From Sporothrix humicola (lineage: Eukaryota; Ascomycota; Sordariomycetes; Ophiostomatales; Ophiostomataceae): a stretch of 64,000 nt of DNA. The notes under the pieces were generated by a model. It did no database searches. It saw nothing but the letters and a program-made list of their open reading frames with translations, and was not told the DNA's origin. Shown here piece by piece: positions 20,218-32,033 of the stretch (its first letter is position 1; every line of letters starts with the position of its first letter). The position numbers were made by a program, and so were the translations under genes. The stretch lies in contig WNYE01000047.1 of the NCBI GenBank assembly GCA_021396245.1, positions 248,001 through 312,000 of the forward strand, written 5' to 3'.

Positions 20218-21836
20218 ATGAGCCATTCCGAAGGGGACCGAGAAGAGAACATAGGAGAATACAAGACAGGGGGCTACCACCCGGTATATCTCAAAGATCA
20301 GCTCCCAAATGACCGACCTGGGAGTCCCCGGTACACGTTTCTTCGAAAGCTAGGCCATGGGAGATACTCGACAGTCTGGCTGGCCCGGGATGAAAGGTTA
20401 GTGCAGTTTCTTTTGCTTCTACGTTGGAAAACCCTGGAGAACTAACATATATATCCGTCCTTATTTGCAGCGAAAAGAAATATGTTGCCATTAAAGTTCA
20501 AATGAGCGATCCACACGAACTGAAAAGCAAAAAGACACCCGAAGATACGAATAGTAATACAGCTGGGAACGCAGGTCAGAACGCAGGTGGGAACACGGGC
20601 GAAAAACTCGTCCGTGAGCATCGAAACTTTCAATGTCTTGAAGAAATCAAATCGGACAAATACAGCAATTACATTACACAGTTTTTGGACACCTTTAAGC
20701 ACACAGGGCCCAACGGTGTGCATAATTGTCTCGTCTTTGAGCCAATGGCCGGACCAGTTGAAATAGTTGCACGCAAACGTTCTTGGGACGAGCTGGGCCG
20801 CTTGCCGCTGTGGATGTCAAAAAGGATCCTGAAGCAGTGCCTGGAAGGACTTGTGTTCTTACATGAGAATCATCTGGCCCATGGGGACCTGAACTCGAAC
20901 AGCTTGTTGTTCTGCTTGTCAATGACAGGTGCCGAGTTTAACAGGATTGGAACTGACGAGCTTTTCCAGCCCGAAAAGCCAGCAGATCCAACACAGCGAG
21001 GAAGAGAGCGTCTCTACACAGGAAGTGCAGTTGCTGACCCCGGAGGTTCTCGGCCGCGGTACCTGTTTGCGTCGGAGCCGTTAACGGACTTTGCCGATAG
21101 GATGCTAGATTTCCGGATCAAACTATCGGACTTGGATTCAGGTATGTGTTCCTTTTCTCTGTGTATTTTAGTCGATTATTAGCCTTTTATTTTGTGTTTC
21201 CCGTCCCTTTCTACACGTTCATGACTCCTTTGCGTTTTATTAACAAATATTACCAAACGTATAGCTTATTCTCTTGAAGAACAACCACCACAATTCATTT
21301 TGGACGAAGTTACGAGCAGACTACGCCCCCCAGAGCTTATCCTCCCAGGAGCTTGGGCGTCTTTGGCCAAGCCCGTCGATGGTGTATATCAAGCACATCT
21401 CGATATATGGGCGTTTGGCTGCCTGATATACGAGCTGCTCACTGGCAACAGTCTGTTTTTCGACGAACCGAGGGAATCTCAAGAGCATCTAGACGACCAT
21501 CAGAATCTAGAAGACCAGCTTCTAAAAGACCAACAACGTCTGGACGACAATCATCTTTTGTCCTTTCACAGGTATATTGGCCCCCTTCCAGCAGAGATGC
21601 TTAACGAATGGCCACGGCAATCTAGATATTTTACAGAGGAGACGCTTGAACTTCCCAAGTTTATGAGTGAGACGTTGGAGCAGGCCATTGCAGAGGGCGC
21701 CCCTGAAGGCCTCGAAGACGGTGAAGCAAAAAAGATCGCGAGCTTGATGAGGTCTATTCTACAGTACAACCCGGACATGCGACCGCTAGCGGAAGACATC
21801 CTGGGGGAAGAGTGGTTCAGAAACATAGACTCATAG
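20218..21836 (+). CDS. SRPK-like protein kinase, copy E (most intact copy)
   Basis: Exons 20218-20396, 20471-21141 and 21265-21836; 473 residues. Introns are 74 bp (GTTAGT...GCAG, phase 2) and 123 bp (GTATGT...ATAG, phase 1). This copy has the best glycine loop (LGHGRYSTVWLARD), VAIK with K68, the hinge TGPNGVHNCLVF, and the catalytic loop HGDLNSNS at 197-204 with H and D199 in place. The metal-binding asparagine position is serine (S204), though an asparagine sits one residue earlier. The DFG aspartate is kept (D282, in LSDLDSAY). The APE motif is RPPEL, followed by DIWAFGCLIYELLTG. It is the only copy that could plausibly still transfer phosphate. An Asn/Gly repeat (about residues 87-103, three 12-base units at 20563-20598) follows beta-3, and a Leu/Asp/Gln-rich repeat lies near 20-40 residues after the TG of the C-lobe. 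Confidence 0.88.
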
Positions 21837-24422
21837 CTAGCCGCGGCGGAGCCGGCGGAGATTGAGTCGTAAGGCGTGTTTGGTGTTGGTGGATAGTCAT
21901 AAAGATCTGGATGGAAAGTAAACAGAGCTCACATCGGACAAAATCGACCTCATTTATTCAACATTAGATAGAAATACAATTCGTTTACTGAGCATTGGAT
22001 GGAAATGGAGTTTGGTTATTGATTCTTCCACCAAAATCTAGACAGCTGTTAAATAAAAAGACTCAACATCATGACAATCGCGATGATGAAATCAATGAGA
22101 AGATGGAGGCCAAATCTCATTGGTCGGTGCTCTGGTTGTTAATTTTAAACTTTAAGCACCATTCCCATCTCGTTTTGCTCGTTTTCTTTTTTGGCTTGGA
22201 CTGCGGCTCTAACAGACGAGCTCACAATTTGCCTACAAAGTGCCTCCACACAGTGAACATCTTTCCCCAGGGCGTAATAGCTCCAATCATCTTTGCTCTT
22301 CTTACTTTGCACTTGCTGTCATAGTTGTCTTGGCACGAGCCCGCCCTCCGCGCTCTCCGCCTCCATCCGTGCTTGGCAAAAGACGACGCTGGCGGCAAGG
22401 TTAATCATACATCAGTGTAAGGGTCCATTCTGGGTGGTCTGTTGGTGTCGTGAGATGGGCCAAAAGGGTCTAAAACGGCGAGGGGAAACAGGGCGTTCTT
22501 TCATTTCATCGTCTTCCTTTCTTTTGAACGATTCTCCCTTTCAAGCTTCATTTGGCTCCCTCCTCTCGGCAGCTTCCGTGATGCACATCTACGACGTAGT
22601 TTATTGATCTCGCCGCAGGGAGAATGTAAATAGAGTTCTGTGCGAAAGGGAGGCACGTTTTCTCGAGATCTTTCTCGAGATTCTCCCTTTTGTTGACTCG
22701 TTCTGGGCGCTCAATTTCCATGTCTCAGACCCGTTCTTTTTGGTCCTTTTCCCATCCTTGCAGTGCTCCTTTGCCAATTGATATCTCCACTGCACGAAAC
22801 ACTCCTCACTGATTCTGTAAACGAGGAGCTATGAAGAAGGAAGTCAAAAGGAAGAGAAAGAGAAGCACAGAGCCGCCCCCTCACGTTCTCCTCTTCGCAC
22901 CCTTGTTCTCTTCTCCTCTTCCTCGCGATCCGGCACCCTGGTCGGGCACAGTCGATTTTCCAACAGATTTTCCAACACCAAAAACCAAAACCAGCGAGAA
23001 ACAGGTCTCGCGCCCAAAGCTCAGCTCAGCTGAAGCACTGACCTCTTTTGATTTGCTCTTCACTTCCGCCGGCCGGCCCAGGCCTTCCCCTCTTCGAACT
23101 TCGTATGGTCTTCTCCTGTCTCTCTTTTGTCTCTTGTCTTTCTTCTGTCTCCCCTCGCTTCTCGGCTTCTTCATTTTGACCGTTTTCCTTTTGTACTTTC
23201 TTTTCTCTGCCCTCCTTGCATTTTTACTTGTCTCTCTTTTTCCTTTTCTTTTGACAAGAAAAAAAGCTTGGCCGGCATAAGTAAGATACATCGAGGCAGA
23301 CACAAGAGACAAGGTTTAGAGTTTGTGTGCCAGCGGAAGAGCCTCCTCTTTTTAAATAAACGATTGGTCTGCCGTTTTAACGTTAAACGTTTCCCATTCT
23401 TTAATCTCTTAATATCAGGGCCGTTATTATTACGAGGGTCCTACTTCTTTCGTTCATCATCTTTCCCGTCTACGACATACATACAATCACCTCACCACTC
23501 GCTTTATCGCATCGACGAGCAAAGCTGTCTGCTCTACTTTCGCTTTATTCACGATCGCTCTCTGTCGCATTCATCTTGTCGTCGCTCTCATTCGCTTTTG
23601 ATTACTTTCCCCGGCAACCGGCATCACATCGTTCGCTTGCTTTCCTCATCAGCAGCTTGCATCTGCACTGTCGCCCTCACTCTCGCTTTTCACCTTTCCA
23701 CAGTTCAATCGACAATAGCACGACGATCGCCATAGAAGGCTGCATACGAAGCAAGACAACCGACGAAAACGCAGCAAAAGCTCAGCAAAAGCTCAGCAAA
23801 AGCGCAACAAAAAGGTGCATCGACTCGACAGAAACAATAAGAAGAAACAGAAATAGACAAATCCTTCGACGGTGGAACAGCTGTCCATCTTCTTCTGTCT
23901 TTTGTCGCATCCCCTTTCTTTCAGGTCGCCCCCTCTTTCAGCTGCGCAACCTTTTTGCAGTTGTGGCGTATATTTTGATTCTTGCATCCCATTGCGGTCA
24001 CATGTTGTGAACGTTGATGCTCGTTGACGCTCATCAACGCTCACCGACATAACAAGGCGCTTCCTCGATTGTTGGTCGCTTCCCTTTCTTTTCTTTCTTC
24101 GTTTTCTCCCCTCTCGCCCCCGATCTACGCTGCAGTCTACGTCGTGGTCACAGGATTAAATCGACGATTTCCGGCAATACGAGAAATTGGCAAGGTCGCT
24201 GCAACGCTGCAACAGTATTTCATCCCCCCATCCCACCCTACCACGCGCAAGGGCCGCGGGAAGAAGGCAAGCGAAAGGAGACGAGAAACGAAACAAAAGA
24301 AAAAAGAAGCGAACAGTAAATTGTCACGCGAGTGACTTTGCTCGTTTCTTTCTTCCCTTTCTTTCTTTTCTGTTCACTCATCGACAAATTTGTTTACATC
24401 GCCTACGACCACACCACTCGAC
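21837..24422. other. Intergenic region: kinase E 3' side and long leader of membrane-protein gene
   Basis: About 2.6 kb without a supported gene. From about 22830 to 24420 the plus strand is strongly pyrimidine-rich (CTTTTC, TCTTCC runs), typical of long fungal 5' leaders. Open frames such as 22831-23280 are compositionally driven (Leu/Phe/Ser/Pro) and lack recognisable domains. Confidence 0.5.
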
Positions 24423-25895
24423 ATGGCCCCGGGACGGCGCGCCTCGATGAGGAGCGTCCGCACCCTGCCCATTCTGCACGAGGACGATGACATGATCGTG
24501 GTCACCACGCCCGAGTCGGCCGCCGCCTATCCGGTACGACAGAAACGGCACTCGGGCGTTGTGACGGCATTGCCGCCGTTGCCGTCCAACGCGGGTGAAG
24601 CCGAGGCAGAAAGCACAAGTGGAGGAAGTGGTTCAGACGAGGATGCCGACGCAATCACAGCACAAAACCAGCCCCAGACAAGTCCGGCGCGAGTCCCCAA
24701 CCCGCGACGATACAGTGCCGGCAGCATCGGGTCGCATCGCAGTAAGGGCAGCCAGACAAGTTTGGGCAGCCACCGGAGCCATTATTCACACCATTCGCAA
24801 CATGGGCATCGTCCACCACAGCCCATGTTAGCCGGCCCCAACTCCAACTACCCGTATGCCAACCCAGCGTGTAGCGAGAGCAGCGAGGAAAGCGGCATCA
24901 CGGACCGCAAGCTGGAGGACCAAATGGCTGGTGGTGTCCTGGGCGCGGACGGTCGCGGGCTGCCGAAACGTTCACAGAACCGCGAGTGGTTCTCGAAGCG
25001 CGGCGGGTGGTGGCGTCTGATTTTGACACTGTCGCTGCTGGCTGCGGTTGCCGTCGGCCTCGGCGTCGGTCTCAAATTCGGTCTTCAGCAAGCCAACAGC
25101 AACAACTCGAGTAGTGGTGATAGCGGCGGTGACAGTGGAGGCGGCGACGGAGGAGGCGACAGCCGAGGACCGGCTACCCCATCCGACCAGTTCCCGGCCG
25201 GCTCGTATCTGTTCACGGTCGCCCTCACCAACGTGTCGACGGCCTGCACGACCAACGGCTTCGCCTTTGGCTGTCTGCCGTCGTCCAACAATGTCTTTTC
25301 GTCGTCGGCGTCGCCCGCCGCCCAGAACGCCTCGGCCCTCACCTTTGCCTGGGTCATTACCGGCACAACCAGCACCGGCACCACCAGCGGCACCATCACC
25401 ACCTACACCGTCTCGTCAGAATCCGAGGCGGCGGCCTCCTCCAAAGCGCCATCGTTCAGTAACATCCACATGACACTGCTCGACACCGGCCTCGCCACCG
25501 AGCGTTTGGTCTTCAACTTCTCCATGGACCTCGCCTACGTCCCGACCAACGACCTTGTCGCCGCTCAGACCAGCGCCGCCACCTGCTACTTTAACCAGAC
25601 CGCCTTCCAGGCCACCATCTGGACGCAGAAGCGCGCCACCTTCCCGTCCACTATCGGGAGTGTGGCCGCGCCGCCGGTCAACGCCTCCACCGCCTTTGTC
25701 GACTGGCCGTTTGCCGTCGAGATCGCCGAGACCCAGCAGGCCGGCCCCGCCATTCCCGACTGCGTCGACTACTACGGCAAGTCGCTGGGCGATTTCAGCG
25801 TGCCCGACGGGGACGCGTCTGACGTCTGTGGTTGTTGGTACTCGAATATGGTGGGCGGCAGTTCTGGGGGAGGTAATGGGACGTCGACGAGGTAG
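24423..25895 (+). CDS. Single-pass type II membrane protein, unknown function
   Basis: 490 residues in one exon. The start is the ATG at 24423; earlier in-frame codons belong to the leader. Residues 1-190 are a hydrophilic cytosolic region with an RRAS basic start and Ser/His-rich stretches (GSHRSKGSQTSLGSHRSHYS, about 103-122). The single membrane helix is about 196-220 (WWRLILTLSLLAAVAVGLGVGL), preceded by basic residues, so the C-terminus should face outside. A Gly/Ser/Asp linker (about 224-250) leads to a Thr/Ser-rich domain with conserved-looking cysteines (CTTNGFAFGC, CYFNQT, CVDYY, CGCWY) and several N-glycosylation sequons. This layout is common among uncharacterised Pezizomycotina proteins, some misnamed as tat-pathway proteins. 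I do not assign a function. Confidence 0.8.
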   Translation: MAPGRRASMRSVRTLPILHEDDDMIVVTTPESAAAYPVRQKRHSGVVTALPPLPSNAGEAEAESTSGGSGSDEDADAITAQNQPQTSPARVPNPRRYSAGSIGSHRSKGSQTSLGSHRSHYSHHSQHGHRPPQPMLAGPNSNYPYANPACSESSEESGITDRKLEDQMAGGVLGADGRGLPKRSQNREWFSKRGGWWRLILTLSLLAAVAVGLGVGLKFGLQQANSNNSSSGDSGGDSGGGDGGGDSRGPATPSDQFPAGSYLFTVALTNVSTACTTNGFAFGCLPSSNNVFSSSASPAAQNASALTFAWVITGTTSTGTTSGTITTYTVSSESEAAASSKAPSFSNIHMTLLDTGLATERLVFNFSMDLAYVPTNDLVAAQTSAATCYFNQTAFQATIWTQKRATFPSTIGSVAAPPVNASTAFVDWPFAVEIAETQQAGPAIPDCVDYYGKSLGDFSVPDGDASDVCGCWYSNMVGGSSGGGNGTSTR

Positions 25896-28628
25896 GGACG
25901 TTGGGAGTCGATCCTTTGATTCTGTTTTTCTTCTTCTCTTTCATTTCCTGTCCTGCATCCGCGTGGCGATCAGTTTGATACCTTCATTTGCATACCTGGC
26001 GTTCTCTTGTCTTTTATGTTTTCTTTTTGGGTCTTCTCGGAACTCTTTTTCGTCGTTTGTTGGTCTTATACCCATTCTTCTGCATTGTTGCCAGTCTCTT
26101 GTTGTCTTTGTTTGTTGGTTGGAAGAAGCAAAACAATCATAATGTAAATATAATTCAAGTTCATATTCAAATCAATGTCCAGAAAGATTGCAAAGAGAAG
26201 TCAATCGAATTAGAGAGCAGATGAGAACAAAAAGTTGGAAGCTTCCAATCCGGCAACCGCGCCCGCCAATAGGAGATGCAGCGATGCGGTTACTTGCTGT
26301 GCTTGTTGAGGTCATAGCCCAATGTGGAAGGCCCGGCCGGACGTCGGTGCCTTTTTGGAGGGTCCTCTTGAAGGTTGGCCAACAATTTGGCCGCGGAGTA
26401 ATAATAGAGGACCCTTTTTTGGAGCTCCCCTTTTTTTACAGGCTGTTCCTTCCTTGCCTCCAACTCACGACGATCTTTCTAGCTCTTTGGCCAGTAGCCA
26501 GTCTCGCCAATCTGTCGGGCTTTCTGTTTTCGGAAAGTGGGAGGCTCCGGTGGGAGGAAGCCCAGACGGAAGGAAGGTGGGCTGCTGTCTGTCACACTAC
26601 GGAGTACAGTCTGTCACTGTTCCAAGATGAGGGGCAGCCACTAACACACTAAGACGACTAAATGCGATTTATCCACGAACCGCGCTTCGGGCGACTTTTT
26701 TTTTAAGAGAAAGGGAGGCTGAATGGCTCGAATGGGTTTTAAACTGTGCAGAAGAGCAGAGAACGCACTACAAATAGACATCCACAAAAAGGTCCACAAC
26801 AGCTTGCCATTCAGGCTAAATGCATCGTGCGCGGGAGAGGGGAAAGAGGGTCGAAGAGGGTCTCGGGGCGATATTGAGGAATGGAAACGAAAACAGAATA
26901 CAGAAAACGAAAATCACAAGACGAAAAGAAGATGAGAAGCTTGTCGAACTTGTGACGGTCCAGACTTTTTTTTATCTGTTTTTCTTTCTTTGCTTCTTCT
27001 GCGGTCAGATACGACATGCCGGACATTATCCGAAGGGAGAGAAAGAGAGAGAAAAAACGAAAGTGGAAAAGATTCTCACGCTGGTCCCTTCTCTCGGGTT
27101 CCCGTCTCACCTCTCGGGCTCGGGCTATGTATTTGTAACCATGTAACAGCGTGGGATTATTTCGCTTTTATGATACCCGAGAGTACGACAGAATGTGGGC
27201 GTTCGTCTGTATTTTGTATTTGTATGGAGGACTGTCAAAATCAGATGCCACGAGGGCTCACCGGTCGTCCTTGCCTCCTCAGGTCGTACTCACGTCGTAC
27301 TTTCCTTTCTGTTTTGCATGCACCTTCATCATCGCCGAATCCAGTAATTTCCACACGCGGTTGAATAGCCTTAGCCTCCACTTGACATCTGTTCCTGCCT
27401 ATCTATCGTGCGCGCCTCGCGCCTTCTGCAAGTAGTGACGTTGACGGAGAATACTATGAGACTGTTTAGTTTGATACCTCTAGGAACACGGCACTGGCAC
27501 AGAAGTGGGACACGGCTAGAGGTTTCCAAGAAGAGACTAAAAAGGATAAAAGGGATATAAGAAGAAAAGAGGAATATCCAAAATTTAAAACGAAAATTTG
27601 TCCATCGGTCAGGCAAGGTGAGTCTCCAAGACCCCAAGGGGCGACTCCAAGAAAGACAAAGACTTTTTTTCTTCTTAGGCTTGGGGCTTGCCTTTCATTA
27701 TCTTCGTGCCACTTTTCAACGTCATAGCTCCGGTAGCTCCTTCCCTGCAAAAACTGTGTAGAGAACAAGAAAAAGTGTGAAACGGGGCCACAATCGGGGC
27801 TACCACCGGGCTGCGGTGCGGATTGCCTTGTATGCTCTTGCCTTCTGTGTGCCTCTGGCCGTCCCTCCTCATCAGAGGAACACGATCACAAGGAAAGAAC
27901 GAAGGAAAAGAGCAGTAAAACACGTCGTAAAAGGAAGCAACGACAGGTGCCACGATGAAGCCAAGAAAAGCCGAGAAGAGAAAGAGCAACCCCAACTGGG
28001 CGGATTTTTGAAAAGGCAGTCACGACCCTGCCCGTCCCCGTCCTGCCCCGTCTGTCTGTCATCGTGTTGGAGGTAGTGCGCTTTTTTTTTCTTTTCTTTT
28101 TTTCTTTTTGCTTTGTCCCGCACCCACCACGCCTTCCGTCGCCCTTGGGACCTTGGACTGGACCTTCCTTGGACCTTGACCCCGACGGTCCCCATCCCCC
28201 CACCACACTTTCAAACTGTACGAAGTAGTCGCGTCCCACGTCGCAACAGCTTCCCCTCCGTCCCTCCTGCCTCCTGCCTGTCTCCTGCCTGTTTTCTTCT
28301 TTCCGTTTGTGTGTACAGGTATATAACTCAAACGCGGCCCTCTCCTTTTCTTTCTGCTACCTTTTTTCTTCTATTTCGTAATCTGTCTTACTCTTTTGTC
28401 TCTTCTTTCTCACTTTTCTCTCTTCCTCTTTCGTTTCTACTACTCCAACACTCCTTCCTCCAATCCAACAATTACACATCCCAATCGGGCAGTTTCCCTG
28501 AATGTCAGTAAGCCCAAGCTCAGCAAAAAGCTTGTTTTCGACGACAGCCTTTCTTCTGACAATCTTTTGACAATCTTTTCACAACTTTCTTCAACGTACA
28601 AACCTGTTAACACCTCCAGACAATCACA
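25896..28628. other. Intergenic region upstream of xylose reductase
   Basis: 2.7 kb without a supported gene. GGCTAA/GGCTAG cores resembling XlnR/Xyr1 sites occur at 26814-26820 (+), 27371-27376 (-) and 27514-27519 (+), upstream of a gene that this activator commonly controls. These short words also occur by chance. The last 500 bases are a pyrimidine-rich leader. Confidence 0.4.
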
Positions 28629-29861
28629 ATGGCTGTCCCCAACATCAAGCTCAGCAGCGGCTACGAGATGCCCCAGGTCGGCTTCGGCCTGTGGAAGGTC
28701 GACAACGCCGTCTGCGCCGACACTGTCTACAACGCCATCAAGGCCGGCTACCGTCTGCTCGACGGCGCATGCGGTGAGTCTTTGAGAGCGGTCTTTTTGA
28801 GAGCAATGCTTTAACAGTCTTTTGCCCGAGCTCTGCTCCCCTCCTTTGTCTCGACCCCTCGTTGATCCAGCCGCAACCCCTCCTGTGCCGTGTCTGCAGC
28901 GGGCAATATGCCTCGCGCAATCTTATGCACGCCGAGTGTTTGGGACGGGACGGCTGGGAGGAGGAGGGGCAGCAAGAGGCATTGACTGTGAGGCTTTCTG
29001 CGAGAGACCACCACTAACATTCTCCTCCCAGATTACGGCAACGAGAAGGAGTGCGGTGAGGGTGTGGCCCGCGCCATCAAGGAGGGCATCGTCAAGCGCG
29101 AGGACCTCTTCATCGTGTCCAAGCTGTGGAACTCGTTCCACGACGGCCCGCGCGTCGAGCCCATTACCCGCAGACAGCTCAGCGACTGGGGCGTCGACTA
29201 CTTTGACCTGTTCCTGGTCCACTTCCCCCTGGCCATCGAATACGTCGACCCCGAGGTCCGCTACCCGCCCGGCTGGCACGTCGACGACGCCGGCACCGAG
29301 GTCCGCCTGTCCAAGGCGTCCATCCAGGAGACGTGGACGGCCATGGAGTCGCTCGTCGAGAAGGGCTTGGCCCGCAGCATCGGCATCTCCAACTTCCAGG
29401 GCCAGCTCGTCTACGACATGCTGCGCTACGCCAAGATCCCGCCCGCCACTCTGCAGATCGAGCACCACCCGTACCTGGTGCAGCCCGACCTGCTGCGCAT
29501 CGCCAAGGCCGAGGGCATTGCCGTGACCGCGTACTCGTCGTTTGGCCCGGCCTCGTTTGAGGAGTTCAAGATGGCGCACGCCGAGGGCATGACGCCGCTG
29601 TTTGAGGTGCCGCTGATCAAGGAGCTGGCGGCCAAGTACAACAAGTCGGCCGGCCAGGTGCTGCTGCGGTGGGCGACGCAGCGCGGCCTTGCGGTCATCC
29701 CCAAGACGCAGACGCCCAAGCGTCTGGCGGAGAACCTGGACGTGATTGCATGGGACCTCGAGGAGGCCGACCTCAAGGCAATCACGGCGCTGGACAAGAA
29801 CATCCGCTTCAACCAGCCCACAAACTACTTCTCGACGGAGAAGCTGATCCTGTTCGGTTAA
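28629..29861 (+). CDS. xyl1: D-xylose reductase (aldo-keto reductase)
   Basis: Cytosolic NAD(P)H-dependent reductase converting D-xylose to xylitol, the first step of fungal pentose catabolism; it also accepts L-arabinose in many species. Exons 28629-28773 and 29032-29861 give 324 residues, the usual length. The 258-bp intron (GTGAGT...CCCAG, CACTAAC upstream) is unusually long for this window. The aldo-keto reductase tetrad is visible: D45 (RLLDGA), Y50 (DYGNE), K79 (SKLWN) and H112 (LVHFP). GISNF and the cofactor loop VIPKTQTPKRL are present; this loop has Thr-Gln where yeast xylose reductases often have Ser-Asn, which may affect NADH/NADPH preference. RRQLSDWGVDYFDLFLVHFP is typical of xylose reductases and separates them from other aldo-keto reductases. 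Confidence 0.94.
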
Positions 29862-30183
29862 GCGCAGTTTTGTCTAGGTTGTGACGGAAAAATGATTGAT
29901 AGCCAACCCACTTAATGGGAATACACGTTTAACGAAAAACGAAAAGAATAAACATTTCACAAAAGATTGCCTTGTTGCATTGCATTGATTCGTGTATCTA
30001 TTACTGCGTCTTTTGGTGTGACCTTACGCCGTAGATGGGTGGCCATAGTAAAAGTAAGATGAGAAAAAAATAGATAGGTCCAGGTATATTTCTACGCTCA
30101 AGCCTAGACGAGAAAATAAAATGGCACTAGATAGTGGAGAAGCAAGAGAAGCAAGAGAGAGTGCCGTCAAAGTCGTAGGCGTC
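29862..30183. other. Convergent 3' intergenic region
   Basis: 322 AT-rich bases between the stops of xylose reductase (+) and SDS22 (-). I see nothing beyond likely 3' untranslated sequence. Confidence 0.5.
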
Positions 30184-31591
30184 TCATGTGTCACGGATGT
30201 ACGCTGCGATGGTTAGTATCGTTCAATAAGTCTAAAAGAGAGTGGTCTCATCACTTACTGGCATCAATCTGCTTCACCTGCGGCAGGGCCAGGCGCACCT
30301 TGTTGCGGTACAAGGCGGGTCCTCTGAGCTGCAGCGGGTTACCCTCGAGGTAGACTGTTTCGAGGTTTTGTTTGTCGCGCAGGCAGCGTTCGACGTCGGC
30401 AAAGTCGGCGACGCGGTTGTAGCTGGCCCAGACTTCTTCGAGGGCGGCCAGGTGTTCGGTGCCGGTGAAGGAGGCGATGGCGTTGTTGCTGACGTCGAGG
30501 ACGCGCAGCTTCGACAACGAGCCGGTGGCGGCGTCTCCTTCTTTGGCATCACCATTGGTCGCCTCCTCCGCCGGCTGGGCCAGAGACTCCAGCGACTCCA
30601 GGGCATTGTGCGACACGTACAGCTCCTCGAGGGTGGGCACTTTGTGCAGCGGGCTCAGGTCGCGGAGGCGGTTGGATTGGATGCTGAGCAACCTGAGTTT
30701 GGGCAGATTTTCGAGGCCGTCCAGCGAGGTGATCTTGTTCTTGGCGAGCCAGAGCTCTTCCAGGGCCACAAACCCGAGCCCCTTGAGCGGCTCAATGGAC
30801 CGGATGCGGTTGGACCCGAGCTCAATCTGGCGCAGCGTCGCGGCGGCCGGCAGGTCCTCGAGCCCGTCGAGCGAGCTCACCTTGTTGGCCACCAGATACA
30901 GGTCGACCAGCTTGGTGAGGGGCGCCAAGTGCTTAATGTGCTTGATCTTGTTGAAGCTGAGGTCGAGGCTCGTGAGGTTGGGCAGCTTCTCGACGCCGCG
31001 CATGTGGGACACGAGGTTGTCGTAGAGGTCCAGCTCCTGCAAAGTTTCGGCCACGGGCTCGAGGCCAGAGAGGGATTGGATCGTATTTTGGCGCAGGCAC
31101 AGCTTCTGCAGCTTCTTGAACCGCTCGAGGCGCAGAGCCTCAATGCTGTGGATGCGGGCGTGCGTGGCGTAGATCTCGTCCGTGTCGGGGTCTTCGTCGT
31201 TGAGCAGCTCCTCATCGGCGGCAATGGCCTCGCCGGGCACGACGTTCTCGTCGTCCGAGTACTCGGGGTCGGACAGCGCCTCGGGGTTTGCCAGGACCAC
31301 CCCTTTCTTGGTCTCCTTCTCGTCGCCCGCGTCCTCCTCATCATCGTCCTCCTCTTCCGAAATCTCCCTCTTCGGGGGCAGGCGCAGCTTGCCGTCCCAG
31401 CCCTTGCTGTTGCGCAGACCAGGACTGGCTGTCGTCTCAGCGGCGTCAGCAGCGTCCCCCTCGGGCTTTTCTCCTGGCGTGGCGGTCGTGCCGTCGGCGA
31501 GGGTAATATGTGTCTGCGGCTGGTGGGGTGTTGCCGGCTCCTTTTGTCCTTCCGGAGCCGCCGCGGCCGGCGTCTCGCCGTCTTGTGGCAT
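30184..31591 (-). CDS. sds22: Protein phosphatase 1 regulatory subunit SDS22
   Basis: Leucine-rich-repeat partner of protein phosphatase 1, needed in yeasts for mitotic exit and nuclear PP1 function. Exons 31591-30259 and 30203-30184 give 450 residues. The last exon is only 20 bases: a GTAAGT donor at 30258, an ACTAAC branch and a GCAG acceptor turn the end into QIDATYIRDT, the family's usual terminus. Reading through would stop after two codons. The N-terminal 140 residues are acidic and disordered. About eleven 22-residue SDS22-type repeats follow (for example LVDLYLVANKVSSLDGLEDL) and end in the LRR cap NPLQLRGPALYRNKVRLALP. A Gly/Ala/Glu insert of about 20 residues (AEEATNGDAKEGD) interrupts the repeats. 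Confidence 0.93.
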
Positions 31592-31648
31592 GGTCGTGTT
31601 GTCGACTAGAGGCGGAAACAGATAATTGTGCTCAAGTAAAGGCAGTTG

Positions 31649-32033
31649 TCGTCAGAAAGTCTGCCAGAAGCTGGTCAGATCGTCAAGTTCGTCAGGTTAT
31701 CGTCAGTGCCTTCAGGCCGTCGTTAGGTGAGAGTCTCAGATAAGAGTCTCGTCGTCAAAGAATGTCGTGCAGTTGTTGGCTTGTGCCCGTCGTCTGTTTT
31801 GCTTCGCAAGGCGATTGTTGCCGCCAGTCGTCAAAAAGGCCCCTTCTTGGTATTGTTCCTGGCTTGTCTCCGTTTCTGTTGGGCCGTGATGCAGTGTTAC
31901 GCTGCAAAAGGTGTTCGTCGGGTTGTTTTGGTTTTGGACGTTTTAGACGTGTCGTGTCGTCGTCGTCAAAAACTGGCCGTTCAGGGTCTAAAGGTTGTCG
32001 TTCGTTGGGATCGTCTGTCGGGGTCGTTCGTCA
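31649..32033 (-). repeat. Cluster of eight TGACGA hexamers upstream of SDS22
   Basis: TCGTCA on the plus strand (TGACGA in the SDS22 direction) occurs at 31649, 31680, 31689, 31700, 31752, 31828, 31963 and 32028, all in the same orientation, within 385 bases starting about 60 bp before the ATG. Confidence 0.6.

Noticed and set aside
22831..23735. Overlapping 149- and 202-residue frames
   Set aside because: Same pyrimidine-rich leader pattern, no conserved motif.
26814..27519. Firm XlnR/Xyr1 control sites for xylose reductase
   Set aside because: Cores are only 6-7 bases and lie 1.1-1.8 kb upstream; kept only as a note in the intergenic entry.
30242..31609. 455-residue plus-strand open frame
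   Set aside because: Antisense of SDS22; its leucine richness mirrors the leucine-rich repeats on the other strand.
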